Source: Oscillospiraceae bacterium
Lineage (GTDB): Bacteria > Bacillota > Clostridia > Oscillospirales > JAAYXM01
DNA: 32,764 bases
Assembly (NCBI GenBank): GCA_017439555.1
Contig: JAFSIZ010000032.1
Location: forward strand, 1-32,764
Reading direction: 5' to 3'
Shown: piece by piece, positions 1 to 7,159 of the stretch
Position numbering within the stretch: position 1 is the first letter of the stretch
Layout of the letters: each line of letters starts with the position of its first letter
The notes under the pieces: generated by a model
Told to the model about the DNA's origin: nothing
Databases searched by the model: none
The model's input: the letters and a program-made list of their open reading frames with translations, nothing else
Translations under genes and position numbers: made by a program

Positions 1-1
1 C

Positions 2-36
2 AAAATCCCTTGAAACATCGAGTTTCAAGGGATTTT
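2..36. terminator. Hairpin, probable intrinsic terminator
   Basis: Left arm AAAATCCCTTGAAAC (2-16) pairs perfectly with 22-36 around a 5-nt loop. The arm ends are A-rich and T-rich, so it could stop transcription on either strand. The gene it would serve lies outside the window. Confidence 0.5.
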
Positions 37-128
37 CCGCTTGTTTTGCCCGAATGTCACCTCTCGGAGTATTCATATACACCTTCGGGTTCCATTCTGC
101 CAATCTCACGCCTTTTTGGACAGCCCGT

Positions 129-188
129 CAGCGTGTCGAAAGTTTTTCGACACGCTGTGACTCCGTTTTTTAAACGGAGTCAGTTTTA
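129..188 (+). terminator. Double hairpin, strong terminator
   Basis: Two perfect hairpins sit end to end. The first (129-157) has a 13-bp stem beginning CAGCGTGTCGAAA with a 3-nt loop. The second (158-182) has an 11-bp stem beginning TGACTCCGTTT with a TTT loop and is followed by GTTTTATT. The second has classical rho-independent form on the plus strand; the first adds an unusual extra stem. Confidence 0.6.
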
Positions 189-284
189 TTGCTTGCCGCT
201 ATTGCAGAAATAAATATGGCTGTAAGATGGGCGGTTCAAAATACGGCGGCAGGTGAGATAATAAAAATATATTGCGAGTTTGGC

Positions 285-313
285 TTGACTAATATTTTGA
301 ATTATTTTATACT
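285..313 (+). promoter_or_regulatory. Sigma-A promoter of the GH20 gene
   Basis: TTGACT at 285-290, a 17-nt spacer and TATACT at 308-313. It lies about 50 nt upstream of the ATG at 364, giving a short leader. Confidence 0.7.
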
Positions 314-363
314 TAACTCAATGATGAAAGCAGTTGCTTATTAAGGAAAAAGGAGAAGATGAA

Positions 364-2583
364 ATGAGTTTGTTGACAAAAATTAAACCGGTTCCTCAGA
401 TTCTTGAGGAGACAGAGGGAAGAATAGTTCTCGGCGCGCTTGCTGAGCCGAATTTTAAAATAAATGCTTCGGGTATCAAGGGCGAGTTGGCTTTATCGGC
501 AGTTGCTCTTCTCGAGAAACGCCTTTCGGAGCTTGCGGACGCCTGCGCGAAAAAGGCTGACGGAGAGGTTGAAATAGTGCTGGCTATTTCCGATAAAGCT
601 CCTGAGGCGGTAAAAATAAACGCAGACCAGGCATACAGCATCGAAGCCGGGGGCAACAGTATCGTTCTGACAGGCTATGGAGAGGCAGGTCTCTATTATG
701 CTGTGACGACGTTTATTCAGAGCATAGCTGTTGAAGATAATATAATCTCTCTTCCTGAGTTTTCTCTGCTTGACTGGCCTGACCTCAGAACGCGCGGACA
801 TTTTATGGAATGCCGCTTCGGATCAAATCTTATGACGCTCGAGGATTGGAAGGGCGTCGTTGACGATATGGTCGAAATGAAGATGAATCAGCTTGTTGTT
901 GCGCTTTATGGATGCTGGTGCATTCAGTATGATGGCATTATAAGCGAATATATTTATATTCCTCTCGAAACGAGACCGGAGCTTCGCGTGGATGTTATCA
1001 AGCGCTATTATTCGCCGAAGGAAGATAAGTGGATAAACGAAACCGTCAGAGTTCCGATGGCTGAGAAAGACTTTTTCGGAGATCTTATTGCCTATGGAAA
1101 GCAGCGCGGCGTTGAAATTGTACCACTTTGGAACAGCTATGGTCACAATACGCTTCTTCCGAGAAAATATCCGGAAGTAAGCGCGAAGGATGAAAACGGA
1201 AATCTGACTTCACACGGCTTCTGTCTCTCGCATCCCGGAACATATGAGCTTCTCTATTCGATATTTGATGAAATCATAGACAAGTATCTCAGACCCAACG
1301 GAATCGAATCATTCCATATCGGGCTTGATGAGGTTGCGGATGATTTTGAGCTTGCAACAGACGTGAGCGATCCGTTCAAGGCATATTCTCCGTGGTGTAA
1401 GTGTGAAGAGTGTTCAAAGCTCACAAACGAAGAAAAGTTTTTAAACCACGCAATCAAGCTTATAAGCCATCTGAAATCTCGCGGAATGAAGAATGTATAC
1501 ATATATTCCGATATGCTTACAAAGATTGTCAAGCCGGAGAATTTCAAAAAGCTTCTTGTAGAGAACGATCTTCTCGATGTGACGGTCATTGACTGGTGGA
1601 CATATACAAACAACAAAGAGCTTATGATGTTTGAAACAATGCATCCCGAGCTCGGCTTCCGATCGACTGTAAAGCCCTGGAACTCCTATTACCATTGGGA
1701 TATGATTTTCGATTCGGTTCCGAATGTAAGACACCTCACAGAGCTTGCATATGAGGAGCAGAGCGCAGAGGGGCTACAGTCCTATTCGGCCTGGGATAAG
1801 AGCTGTGATAAAAACCATATGAGTATGGCGGATTATAGCTGGAACTTCGCAGGCACAGGCAGTGTCGGGGAATTCAACGACAGATATGCAATGCGCGAAT
1901 TCCCGACGGCATATGAAGCTGCAAAGCGCGCGCTTGCCCTGATGGATGAGATAACCTTTGAGGGCCTTGATTTCAACCGTTTCAGCGATTTCCTTGTAGA
2001 TAAAAAAGGACTCAGCAATGTTGCTCTTATGCGTTCGCTGACATATTACAGATATTCATATGTAAAGGCCGATAAGCCCTATCCGAGAAACTTCCCGGGT
2101 GAGCCGTTCTCTCTTGTTCTTTCCGAGAAGAACAGCTACACGGCGCAGCTTCGCGAAATTGCCAAGCTTGCAAAAGAGGCGCTCGAAATCTTTGAAAGGC
2201 TTTCTGCAGTTCCGGGCGGCAATATAAAGCTCGCCGCAAGATTCGCTTGCGAGGCAAACAATTATCTCTGTGTTGCCGAGGACTATCTTGCACTTATGGA
2301 GATGTATGATATTTTGCAGAAGGGCGAGCGCAACGCGAAGGTTTCAGAGCGTATTGCAGCTATTGCAGCTGAGAGAAAAACGGCGAGATTTGAATTGATG
2401 CTCAGAATAGAGAATGTCAAGGAGGCGTTCCTCATTCCGAGCCATCTCAGGAACCAGACGATATTCATGCAGGCATTTGCCGATATCGAGGCATATGTCA
2501 ACAGAACAAGCCCGGAAAAGCTTGAGCTTGACATCTGCGATCTTCGCGATATCGGAAGCCGTGCGTTTTATAAGCTCCGCTGA
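364..2583 (+). CDS. GH20-type beta-N-acetylhexosaminidase, cytoplasmic
   Basis: The 739-residue product resembles family 20 glycoside hydrolases, which remove terminal beta-linked GlcNAc or GalNAc by substrate-assisted catalysis. An N-terminal alpha/beta domain (about 1-135) resembles the GH20b domain and precedes a TIM barrel. The barrel carries the signature HIGLDE (residues 318-323), whose Asp-Glu pair (322/323) is the usual polarising Asp and acid/base Glu. A helical C-terminal region of roughly 200 residues follows. There is no signal peptide, so it should act on imported oligosaccharides. I chose ATG 364 because GGAG at 352-355 is spaced 8 nt from it; an in-frame ATG at 334 has no such site. 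It stands alone between its own promoter and a strong terminator. Exact substrate is unknown; the family call is firm at fold level, less so for specificity. Confidence 0.85.
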   Translation: MSLLTKIKPVPQILEETEGRIVLGALAEPNFKINASGIKGELALSAVALLEKRLSELADACAKKADGEVEIVLAISDKAPEAVKINADQAYSIEAGGNSIVLTGYGEAGLYYAVTTFIQSIAVEDNIISLPEFSLLDWPDLRTRGHFMECRFGSNLMTLEDWKGVVDDMVEMKMNQLVVALYGCWCIQYDGIISEYIYIPLETRPELRVDVIKRYYSPKEDKWINETVRVPMAEKDFFGDLIAYGKQRGVEIVPLWNSYGHNTLLPRKYPEVSAKDENGNLTSHGFCLSHPGTYELLYSIFDEIIDKYLRPNGIESFHIGLDEVADDFELATDVSDPFKAYSPWCKCEECSKLTNEEKFLNHAIKLISHLKSRGMKNVYIYSDMLTKIVKPENFKKLLVENDLLDVTVIDWWTYTNNKELMMFETMHPELGFRSTVKPWNSYYHWDMIFDSVPNVRHLTELAYEEQSAEGLQSYSAWDKSCDKNHMSMADYSWNFAGTGSVGEFNDRYAMREFPTAYEAAKRALALMDEITFEGLDFNRFSDFLVDKKGLSNVALMRSLTYYRYSYVKADKPYPRNFPGEPFSLVLSEKNSYTAQLREIAKLAKEALEIFERLSAVPGGNIKLAARFACEANNYLCVAEDYLALMEMYDILQKGERNAKVSERIAAIAAERKTARFELMLRIENVKEAFLIPSHLRNQTIFMQAFADIEAYVNRTSPEKLELDICDLRDIGSRAFYKLR

Positions 2584-2601
2584 TTTGAAAACCGCAGATA
2601 A

Positions 2602-2643
2602 AACCGGGAGGAAGCAGAAAAATCTGCTTCCTCCCGGTTGTTT
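2602..2643 (+). terminator. Intrinsic terminator after the GH20 gene
   Basis: A perfect 17-bp stem, left arm AACCGGGAGGAAGCAGA (2602-2618) and right arm 2623-2639, closes an AAAA loop and is followed by GTTT. It begins 18 nt after the GH20 stop codon. Confidence 0.85.
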
Positions 2644-2690
2644 ACGGCTGTGTTTTTCAGCCCTTGTAATTTTCATAGCAGCGAAAAGTG

Positions 2691-2719
2691 TTGAGCATTC
2701 GCTTTTTGTGTGGTATAAT
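2691..2719 (+). promoter_or_regulatory. Promoter of the first MATE gene
   Basis: TTGAGC at 2691-2696, 17-nt spacer, perfect TATAAT at 2714-2719, about 57 nt before the start codon. Confidence 0.7.
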
Positions 2720-2775
2720 CATAGAATACAAAACACGTAAATTTCGTGCGTATGAAACGGAGATAAGAATTTAAA

Positions 2776-4146
2776 TTGGCAGGAAACAGGATTTCAAAGG
2801 ATTTTACACAGGGCAATATATGGAGGCAGCTTTTGTGGTTTACGCTTCCGTTTATGGCATCCAATGCTCTGCAGGTGCTTTACAGCACGATCGATATGAT
2901 AATAGTCGGAAAATATGTAGGTACAGCCGGGCTTTCTGCCGTTGCGCAGAGCAGCCAGATTGTAAATTTCGCGACGATGGTATGCCTTGGCTTTTCAAAT
3001 GCGGGGCAGGTGCTTGTGTCGCAGGCGATAGGCTCGGGCAAGAGAAAGGAAATGAATGATATAATCGGCTCTCTGTTCAGCCTTCTTGCAATTTTTGCGC
3101 TCGTGCTTTCTGCGATAATTCTCTGTGCGCGCATATGGATTCTCGATGTTATGAACGTTCCTCCGGAATCATATGATATGGCTATGGAATATCTTATTAT
3201 CTGCGCTGCCGGGCTTATATTCACAGCAGGTTATAATATGGTATCCGCTGTGCTTCGCGGTATGGGCGACTCGAAACGGCCGCTTCTGTTCATCGCCATT
3301 GCATCGGTTGTCAATCTCGCTCTTGATATCTTGTTTACGGGCTTTCTCGGTTGGGGCGTTGCAGGTGCTGCGTGGGCGACGATTATCGGACAGGCTGTAT
3401 CTTTTCTGTTCTCGATATATTATCTTTATTCAAACAGAATTGACTTTGGTTTTGACTTTGAAAAGGAAAGCTTTGTCATAAACAAAAAATATGCTGTGAT
3501 GATAGGTTCTCTCGGTATGCCTATGGCGATACAGTCAGGTTTTATCAATCTCTCGATGCTTTTTGTAAACTCGATGATAAACAGTGTCGGTGTGGTTGCT
3601 TCGGCGACATTTGGTGTCGGCGTGAGAATAGACGATATCATAAACAAGATTTCACAGGGAATCCAGCACGCAGCAATGCCTATGATAAGCCAGAATATCG
3701 GCGCAAACCAAAAGGAGCGCGCAAAAAAAGTCGTATATGTTGCCTGGGTGTTTTCTGCAATATTCACGGCGTTCTGTATGGTTCTTTATATCTTCTTCGG
3801 GCGTCAGATGTTTATGCTTTTCTCAGACGATCCGCTCGTTCACGAGATGTCCGGCACATTCATAAAGGCTATTCTCTGGATGTTCCCGGCATTTGCGGTT
3901 ATGCGCGGAAGCGGTGCATTCATTCAGGGAATAGGAAACGCAAAGCTCAGTATGGTCCTTGCAATGCTTGACGGCGTTGTCCTGAGGATAGGGCTCAGCT
4001 GGCTCTTTGGAATTGCGCTCGGTTTCGGGTTCTACGGTTTCGTTCTCGGCTATGGGCTTGCGCCATATGGATTCGGCATACCGAGTATGATATATTTCCT
4101 TTCGGGAATATGGGAAAAGCGCAGAACACTTGCAGAAGAGTTATAG
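2776..4146 (+). CDS. MATE family multidrug/Na+ antiporter
   Basis: The 456-residue protein has the usual length and twelve hydrophobic segments of MATE (COG0534) exporters, which expel cationic compounds in exchange for Na+ or H+. The N-terminus has the typical short amphipathic lead (TQGNIWRQLLWFTLPFMASN) before TM1. The repeat-like motifs RGMGDSKRPL near the middle and QGIGNAKLSM late in the second half are characteristic of the two six-helix bundles. The start is a TTG at 2776. GGAG at 2759-2762 is 13 nt upstream, a rather long gap, but no better in-frame start exists and the N-terminal family pattern begins here. It has its own promoter and is not in an operon. It differs clearly from the MATE pair at 17832-20511. 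Substrate unknown. Confidence 0.9.
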   Translation: MAGNRISKDFTQGNIWRQLLWFTLPFMASNALQVLYSTIDMIIVGKYVGTAGLSAVAQSSQIVNFATMVCLGFSNAGQVLVSQAIGSGKRKEMNDIIGSLFSLLAIFALVLSAIILCARIWILDVMNVPPESYDMAMEYLIICAAGLIFTAGYNMVSAVLRGMGDSKRPLLFIAIASVVNLALDILFTGFLGWGVAGAAWATIIGQAVSFLFSIYYLYSNRIDFGFDFEKESFVINKKYAVMIGSLGMPMAIQSGFINLSMLFVNSMINSVGVVASATFGVGVRIDDIINKISQGIQHAAMPMISQNIGANQKERAKKVVYVAWVFSAIFTAFCMVLYIFFGRQMFMLFSDDPLVHEMSGTFIKAILWMFPAFAVMRGSGAFIQGIGNAKLSMVLAMLDGVVLRIGLSWLFGIALGFGFYGFVLGYGLAPYGFGIPSMIYFLSGIWEKRRTLAEEL

Positions 4147-4196
4147 AGTGTAAATATGCGGCGCGCAAGGTGATGCCCGTGTATTCGGGATGATAA

Positions 4197-4225
4197 TTGA
4201 CTAAAACACTGTAAGGTGTTATACT
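4197..4225 (+). promoter_or_regulatory. Promoter of glnA with inverted repeat in the spacer
   Basis: TTGACT at 4197-4202, 17-nt spacer, TATACT at 4220-4225. The spacer contains the inverted repeat AACAC-N6-GTGTT (4205-4220), which overlaps the first base of the -10. It does not match the GlnR consensus (TGTNA-N7-TNACA); whether it binds a regulator is unknown. Confidence 0.65.
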
Positions 4226-4259
4226 AAAATAAAAATTATATGTGTGTGGAGGGCGTTTT

Positions 4260-5684
4260 ATGGCAAAGACAGCAAAAGACATTATGAAGCTTATTCGCGA
4301 AAACGACATTCAGATGGTCGATTTCAAAATGGTTGACATCAACGGTCAATACCGTCACGTTACCATTCCGGCAAAGAATTTTTCAGAGACAACGATGCAG
4401 AACGGAATCGGCTTTGATGCTTCAAACTATGGCTATGCCGTTGTTGAGAAGAGCGATATGGTGTTCATTCCGGATCCTGACACGGCGGTTATGGACCCGT
4501 TCTGCGAAATTCCGACTCTTTCGATGACGGGAAATGCAATGATTATCGACAATCCCGAAAACCGTCCGCTTGCGCAGTATCCGAGAAATATTGTTCTCGC
4601 GGCGGAAAAATATATGAAGGACAGTGGCATTGCGGACACGATGCTCATCCTTCCCGAATTTGAATTCTATCTTTTTGACGATGTTGCCTGGAATGTCTCT
4701 CCGAACAACATCAGTATGAGCCTCGATGCTCGCCAGACATATTGGAACAGCGGTATGGAAGGTCACGGCGTTGTCGTTCCGAAGCAGAAGAACTATCACG
4801 TCGCAAAGCCGTTTGACCCGACATATGAATGCCGCAGCGAAATGTGTATGCTTATGGAGGAAGCAGGCATAACCATCAAATATCATCACCCCGAGGTTGG
4901 TGCGGCAGGTCAGTTTGAGATTGAGCCGCAGCTCGGTGAGATGTCAAAGATGGCGGATGCGACGATGATGATAAAATATATCATCCGCAACACAGCTCTC
5001 AAACACGGGCTTTCCGCAACTCTTATGCCAAAGCCCGTCTATGGCGAGGCCGGCAACGGAATGCACGTCCATATCCTTCTTATGAAGGACGGCGAGCCTG
5101 TATTCTCTGATGACAACGGTTATTCAAACCTCAGCGAGACGGCACACTACTTTATGGGTGGACTTCTCAAGCATATCGCGTCTCTTTGCGCAATCACAAA
5201 TCCGAGCACAAATTCGTTCAAGCGCCTTGTTCCGGGCTTTGAAGCTCCTGTAACAGTCGGTTATGCGACATCAAACAGAAGTGCTGTCATTCGTATACCG
5301 GCATATGCAAAGACGCCGAATCTCCGCCGCTTTGAAATCCGCAATCCTGATGCTACCTGCAACCCGTATTTCTGCTATGCGGCAATACTTATGGCAGGTC
5401 TTGACGGCATCAAGAACAAGATCGACCCACACGCGAACGGCTGGGGCCCCTATGACGTCAACCTCTTCAATCTTCCCGAGGAAGAGAAGGCAAAGCTCAA
5501 GAGCCTTCCGACATCGCTTGATGCGGCTCTCGATGCGCTTGAGGTTGACCACGATTACCTCACTGCAGGCGGAGTCTTCCCTGAAGAGCTTATTGCGAAC
5601 TTCATCAAGACAAAGCGCGCAGAATGCCTCCGTCTTTCGCAGATCCCGAATCCTGCGGAATTTGAGCAGTACTATAACCTTTAA
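4260..5684 (+). CDS. glnA: Glutamine synthetase type I (GSI-beta-like)
   Basis: It makes glutamine from glutamate, ammonia and ATP. The 474-residue length fits GSI-beta better than the ~444-residue GSI-alpha typical of Bacillota. Recognisable elements are the N-terminal beta-grasp domain, EFEFYLFD, EIEPQLGEMSKMAD, the catalytic GNGMHVHI, the ATP-site loop NPSTNSFKRLVPG and the metal-binding RRFEIRNPDA. At the position of the adenylylated Tyr of enteric enzymes (NLYDLP) the sequence reads NLFNLP, so that Tyr is Phe and classical adenylylation should be impossible. ATG 4260 was chosen because GGAGG at 4247-4251 is 8 nt upstream; an upstream in-frame ATG at 4242 overlaps that site. The gene is monocistronic with its own promoter and a strong terminator. 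Confidence 0.95.
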   Translation: MAKTAKDIMKLIRENDIQMVDFKMVDINGQYRHVTIPAKNFSETTMQNGIGFDASNYGYAVVEKSDMVFIPDPDTAVMDPFCEIPTLSMTGNAMIIDNPENRPLAQYPRNIVLAAEKYMKDSGIADTMLILPEFEFYLFDDVAWNVSPNNISMSLDARQTYWNSGMEGHGVVVPKQKNYHVAKPFDPTYECRSEMCMLMEEAGITIKYHHPEVGAAGQFEIEPQLGEMSKMADATMMIKYIIRNTALKHGLSATLMPKPVYGEAGNGMHVHILLMKDGEPVFSDDNGYSNLSETAHYFMGGLLKHIASLCAITNPSTNSFKRLVPGFEAPVTVGYATSNRSAVIRIPAYAKTPNLRRFEIRNPDATCNPYFCYAAILMAGLDGIKNKIDPHANGWGPYDVNLFNLPEEEKAKLKSLPTSLDAALDALEVDHDYLTAGGVFPEELIANFIKTKRAECLRLSQIPNPAEFEQYYNL

Positions 5685-5689
5685 AAGAA

Positions 5690-5729
5690 AAAGAACACCT
5701 TTCGCATATTTTTGCGAAAGGTGTTCTTT
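5690..5729. terminator. Bidirectional terminator between glnA and DUF1292 gene
   Basis: A perfect 17-bp stem (5690-5706 with 5713-5729, left arm AAAGAACACCTTTCGCA) encloses a 6-nt loop. On the minus strand it is followed by TTTTTCTTTT, a strong U-tract, so it best serves the minus-strand gene ending at 5739. It begins 6 nt after the glnA stop, so it can serve both. Confidence 0.85.
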
Positions 5730-5738
5730 GGTTTGTCA

Positions 5739-6008
5739 TCAGTCTTCAAATGTGAATTCGTCTTTGAATTTTTCTTTGAAAAGCTCAAAGACTGCCATAA
5801 GCTCGGCTTCGTTGTCGATGCTCTCATAGGATTCTTCATTATCTCCGGCAGGAACAACCTTGAGAATTACGACCTCGCCCGAATCGTCGTCTTCCGTCGG
5901 GAAAAGAACAACATATTCGCTGTTTTCGTATTCGATGAGAGCGAGAAACTCAAAGGCAACGTCGTTGCCGTCATCGTCTGTAAGTATGATTGTGTTATCG
6001 ATATCCAT
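5739..6008 (-). CDS. DUF1292 family small acidic protein
   Basis: This 89-residue, strongly acidic protein matches the DUF1292 (YrzB-like) pattern: an N-terminal DNTIILTDDDGNDVAFEFL strand pair, then EYVVLFP and EVVILKV, ending in an acidic FxxFKEKF-like helix. The family is widespread in Bacillota and often lies near alanyl-tRNA synthetase or Holliday-resolvase genes; here it is alone. Its function is not established. The start at 6008 is supported by AAGGAGGA (complement of 6015-6022) 6 nt upstream. It has its own promoter and shares a terminator with glnA. Confidence 0.85.
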   Translation of the reverse strand: MDIDNTIILTDDDGNDVAFEFLALIEYENSEYVVLFPTEDDDSGEVVILKVVPAGDNEESYESIDNEAELMAVFELFKEKFKDEFTFED

Positions 6009-6056
6009 TATTAAATCCTCCTTGTTTTGTCTTTTATAATTTATGGTTTTTTGATT

Positions 6057-6085
6057 AATATACCACGTTTTTGAAGCGCGGTCAA
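6057..6085 (-). promoter_or_regulatory. Promoter of the DUF1292 gene
   Basis: Read on the minus strand: TTGACC (6085-6080), 17-nt spacer, TATATT (6062-6057). It starts one base after the stop codon of the FliB-like gene, so the DUF1292 gene can be transcribed independently of that neighbour. Confidence 0.65.
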
Positions 6086-7003
6086 TTATAAGCTGCTGAG
6101 AATAATATCGCGGTTTTCATCAGAATATTCAATTTCGGATGAAAATAAGCGCGCGAGTCCGACCTGAGTTTCAAAGCTGAGTTCGCCGTTTTCAGCAAAC
6201 AGCGCCATTCCTGCGGCGTATATGATTTCATATGCGAATGCCGCAAATGCAGCTCTTTCAGCCATTCCTTCGTCATCGGATGCGTTTGCAAAATGGCGAT
6301 AGATAAAATATACAAGCAGCTGCTCATATTCCGTTTCGCGCCCTTGTATATAAAGCGCAAAATCGTCCTTTATCGGCTGAGGCTGTGATATTTTTTCAAG
6401 CACATCTTCCCATTGGCTGTCCATGCGCTCGAGCGACATAAGGAGCGGCACATAGTGATAAACCTCGCGGAGCGGCTTTGAATTGCAGAGCGAGAGCATT
6501 TCGGTTATGCGTTCACTGATGCTTTCTGTGCGGTTCTGCAATATGGATATGATTTCATCGCGCTTCCGGATGATTTCGTCTTGGGTGTCGCCATCTCCGC
6601 TGATTTCGAGCGTCATAGGCGTCGCTTTTCCGAGAATCAGCCTTGCTGCTTCTTCGCAGCAAAGGCCGAGCCCTGTCTCTATCCTGCCGGGCAGCTCGTT
6701 GCGGAACCGCGGATGCTCTGTGCAGATATCACAGAGCGCTTCTTCGCCGAGTGTGAGAATGATATCGCAAAGATTATCGCAGTTGAGAAACGGACATCTC
6801 TCATCTTTGGTGAGAATGAAATGTGTATCACCCTCGTGTGATATGTTTTTGCAAAGCCGTTTTCCAAGCTCATCCGGAACTGTTTCATAGAAGGCGGCGG
6901 TGTCGGCATCAATATCTATCTCCCAGCCGATACAGCAATTGTGGCGGCACGATGAGGCGATGCATTTGAAATTTTTGTAGTAGTCGGGAAAAACAAAGAG
7001 CAT
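6086..7003 (-). CDS. FliB-like Cys-rich protein (flagellin lysine-N-methylase family)
   Basis: The 305-residue protein matches the FliB/lysine-N-methylase family, named for Salmonella FliB, which methylates flagellin lysines. Visible are the N-terminal CIASSCRHNCCIGWEIDID block (Cys14, 19, 23, 24, Trp27) and the second cluster CPFLNCDNLCDI...GEEALCDICTEHPRF. These resemble the CxxxCC metal-binding proteins, and a bound metal or Fe-S cluster is likely. The C-terminal half is helical and poorly conserved. No flagellar or chemotaxis gene is in the window, so the methylase name should be treated as a family label. It is transcribed divergently from the reductase operon from its own consensus promoter; a weak AAGGA lies about 9 nt before the ATG. 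Confidence 0.8.
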   Translation of the reverse strand: MLFVFPDYYKNFKCIASSCRHNCCIGWEIDIDADTAAFYETVPDELGKRLCKNISHEGDTHFILTKDERCPFLNCDNLCDIILTLGEEALCDICTEHPRFRNELPGRIETGLGLCCEEAARLILGKATPMTLEISGDGDTQDEIIRKRDEIISILQNRTESISERITEMLSLCNSKPLREVYHYVPLLMSLERMDSQWEDVLEKISQPQPIKDDFALYIQGRETEYEQLLVYFIYRHFANASDDEGMAERAAFAAFAYEIIYAAGMALFAENGELSFETQVGLARLFSSEIEYSDENRDIILSSL

Positions 7004-7034
7004 AGCTTAAAATCCTTTACATTTTTCTAAAATA

Positions 7035-7063
7035 ATTATATGCCCGGCGTATAAAGTTGTCAA
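7035..7063 (-). promoter_or_regulatory. Promoter of the FliB-like gene
   Basis: Minus strand TTGACA (7063-7058), 17-nt spacer, TATAAT (7040-7035): a perfect sigma-A consensus. It sits back to back with the promoter at 7083-7112, with only 19 nt between the two -35 boxes. Confidence 0.8.
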
Positions 7064-7082
7064 TCGCTTTCTTGGATGTGAT

Positions 7083-7112
7083 TTGACATCCGGGTATGTG
7101 AAGAGGTATAAT
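7083..7112 (+). promoter_or_regulatory. Promoter of the reductase/AcnX operon
   Basis: TTGACA at 7083-7088, an 18-nt spacer and TATAAT at 7107-7112, both boxes perfect. The leader to the ATG at 7160 is about 40 nt. This is the only good promoter seen ahead of the five-gene operon that ends at 12656. Confidence 0.8.
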
Positions 7113-7159
7113 TAAATAATTGAGAAACAGCAAGGCGAATGTAAGAGGAGTTGAAAAAT

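Larger units (their letters stand above)
1..363. other. Gene-free leader with hairpins and promoter
   Basis: I see no convincing gene here. The stretch holds a 15-bp hairpin at 2-36, two back-to-back hairpins at 129-157 and 158-182 followed by a T-rich run, and a good promoter at 285-313 that serves the GH20 gene. A 67-codon open frame at 10-213 runs straight through all three hairpins and has no ribosome binding site, so I do not call it. The first part is probably the 3' end of a transcription unit lying to the left of the window. Confidence 0.6.

Noticed and set aside
10-213. 67-codon open frame at the left edge
   Set aside because: It is built from three hairpins, lacks a ribosome binding site, and its translation has no protein-like pattern.
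4174-4191. Weak CCCG/CGGG hairpin after the first MATE gene
   Set aside because: A 4-bp stem without a T-tract is too weak to call a terminator.
5263-5829. 188-codon frame overlapping the end of glnA
   Set aside because: Arg/Ser-rich out-of-frame reading of glnA that also runs through the bidirectional terminator.
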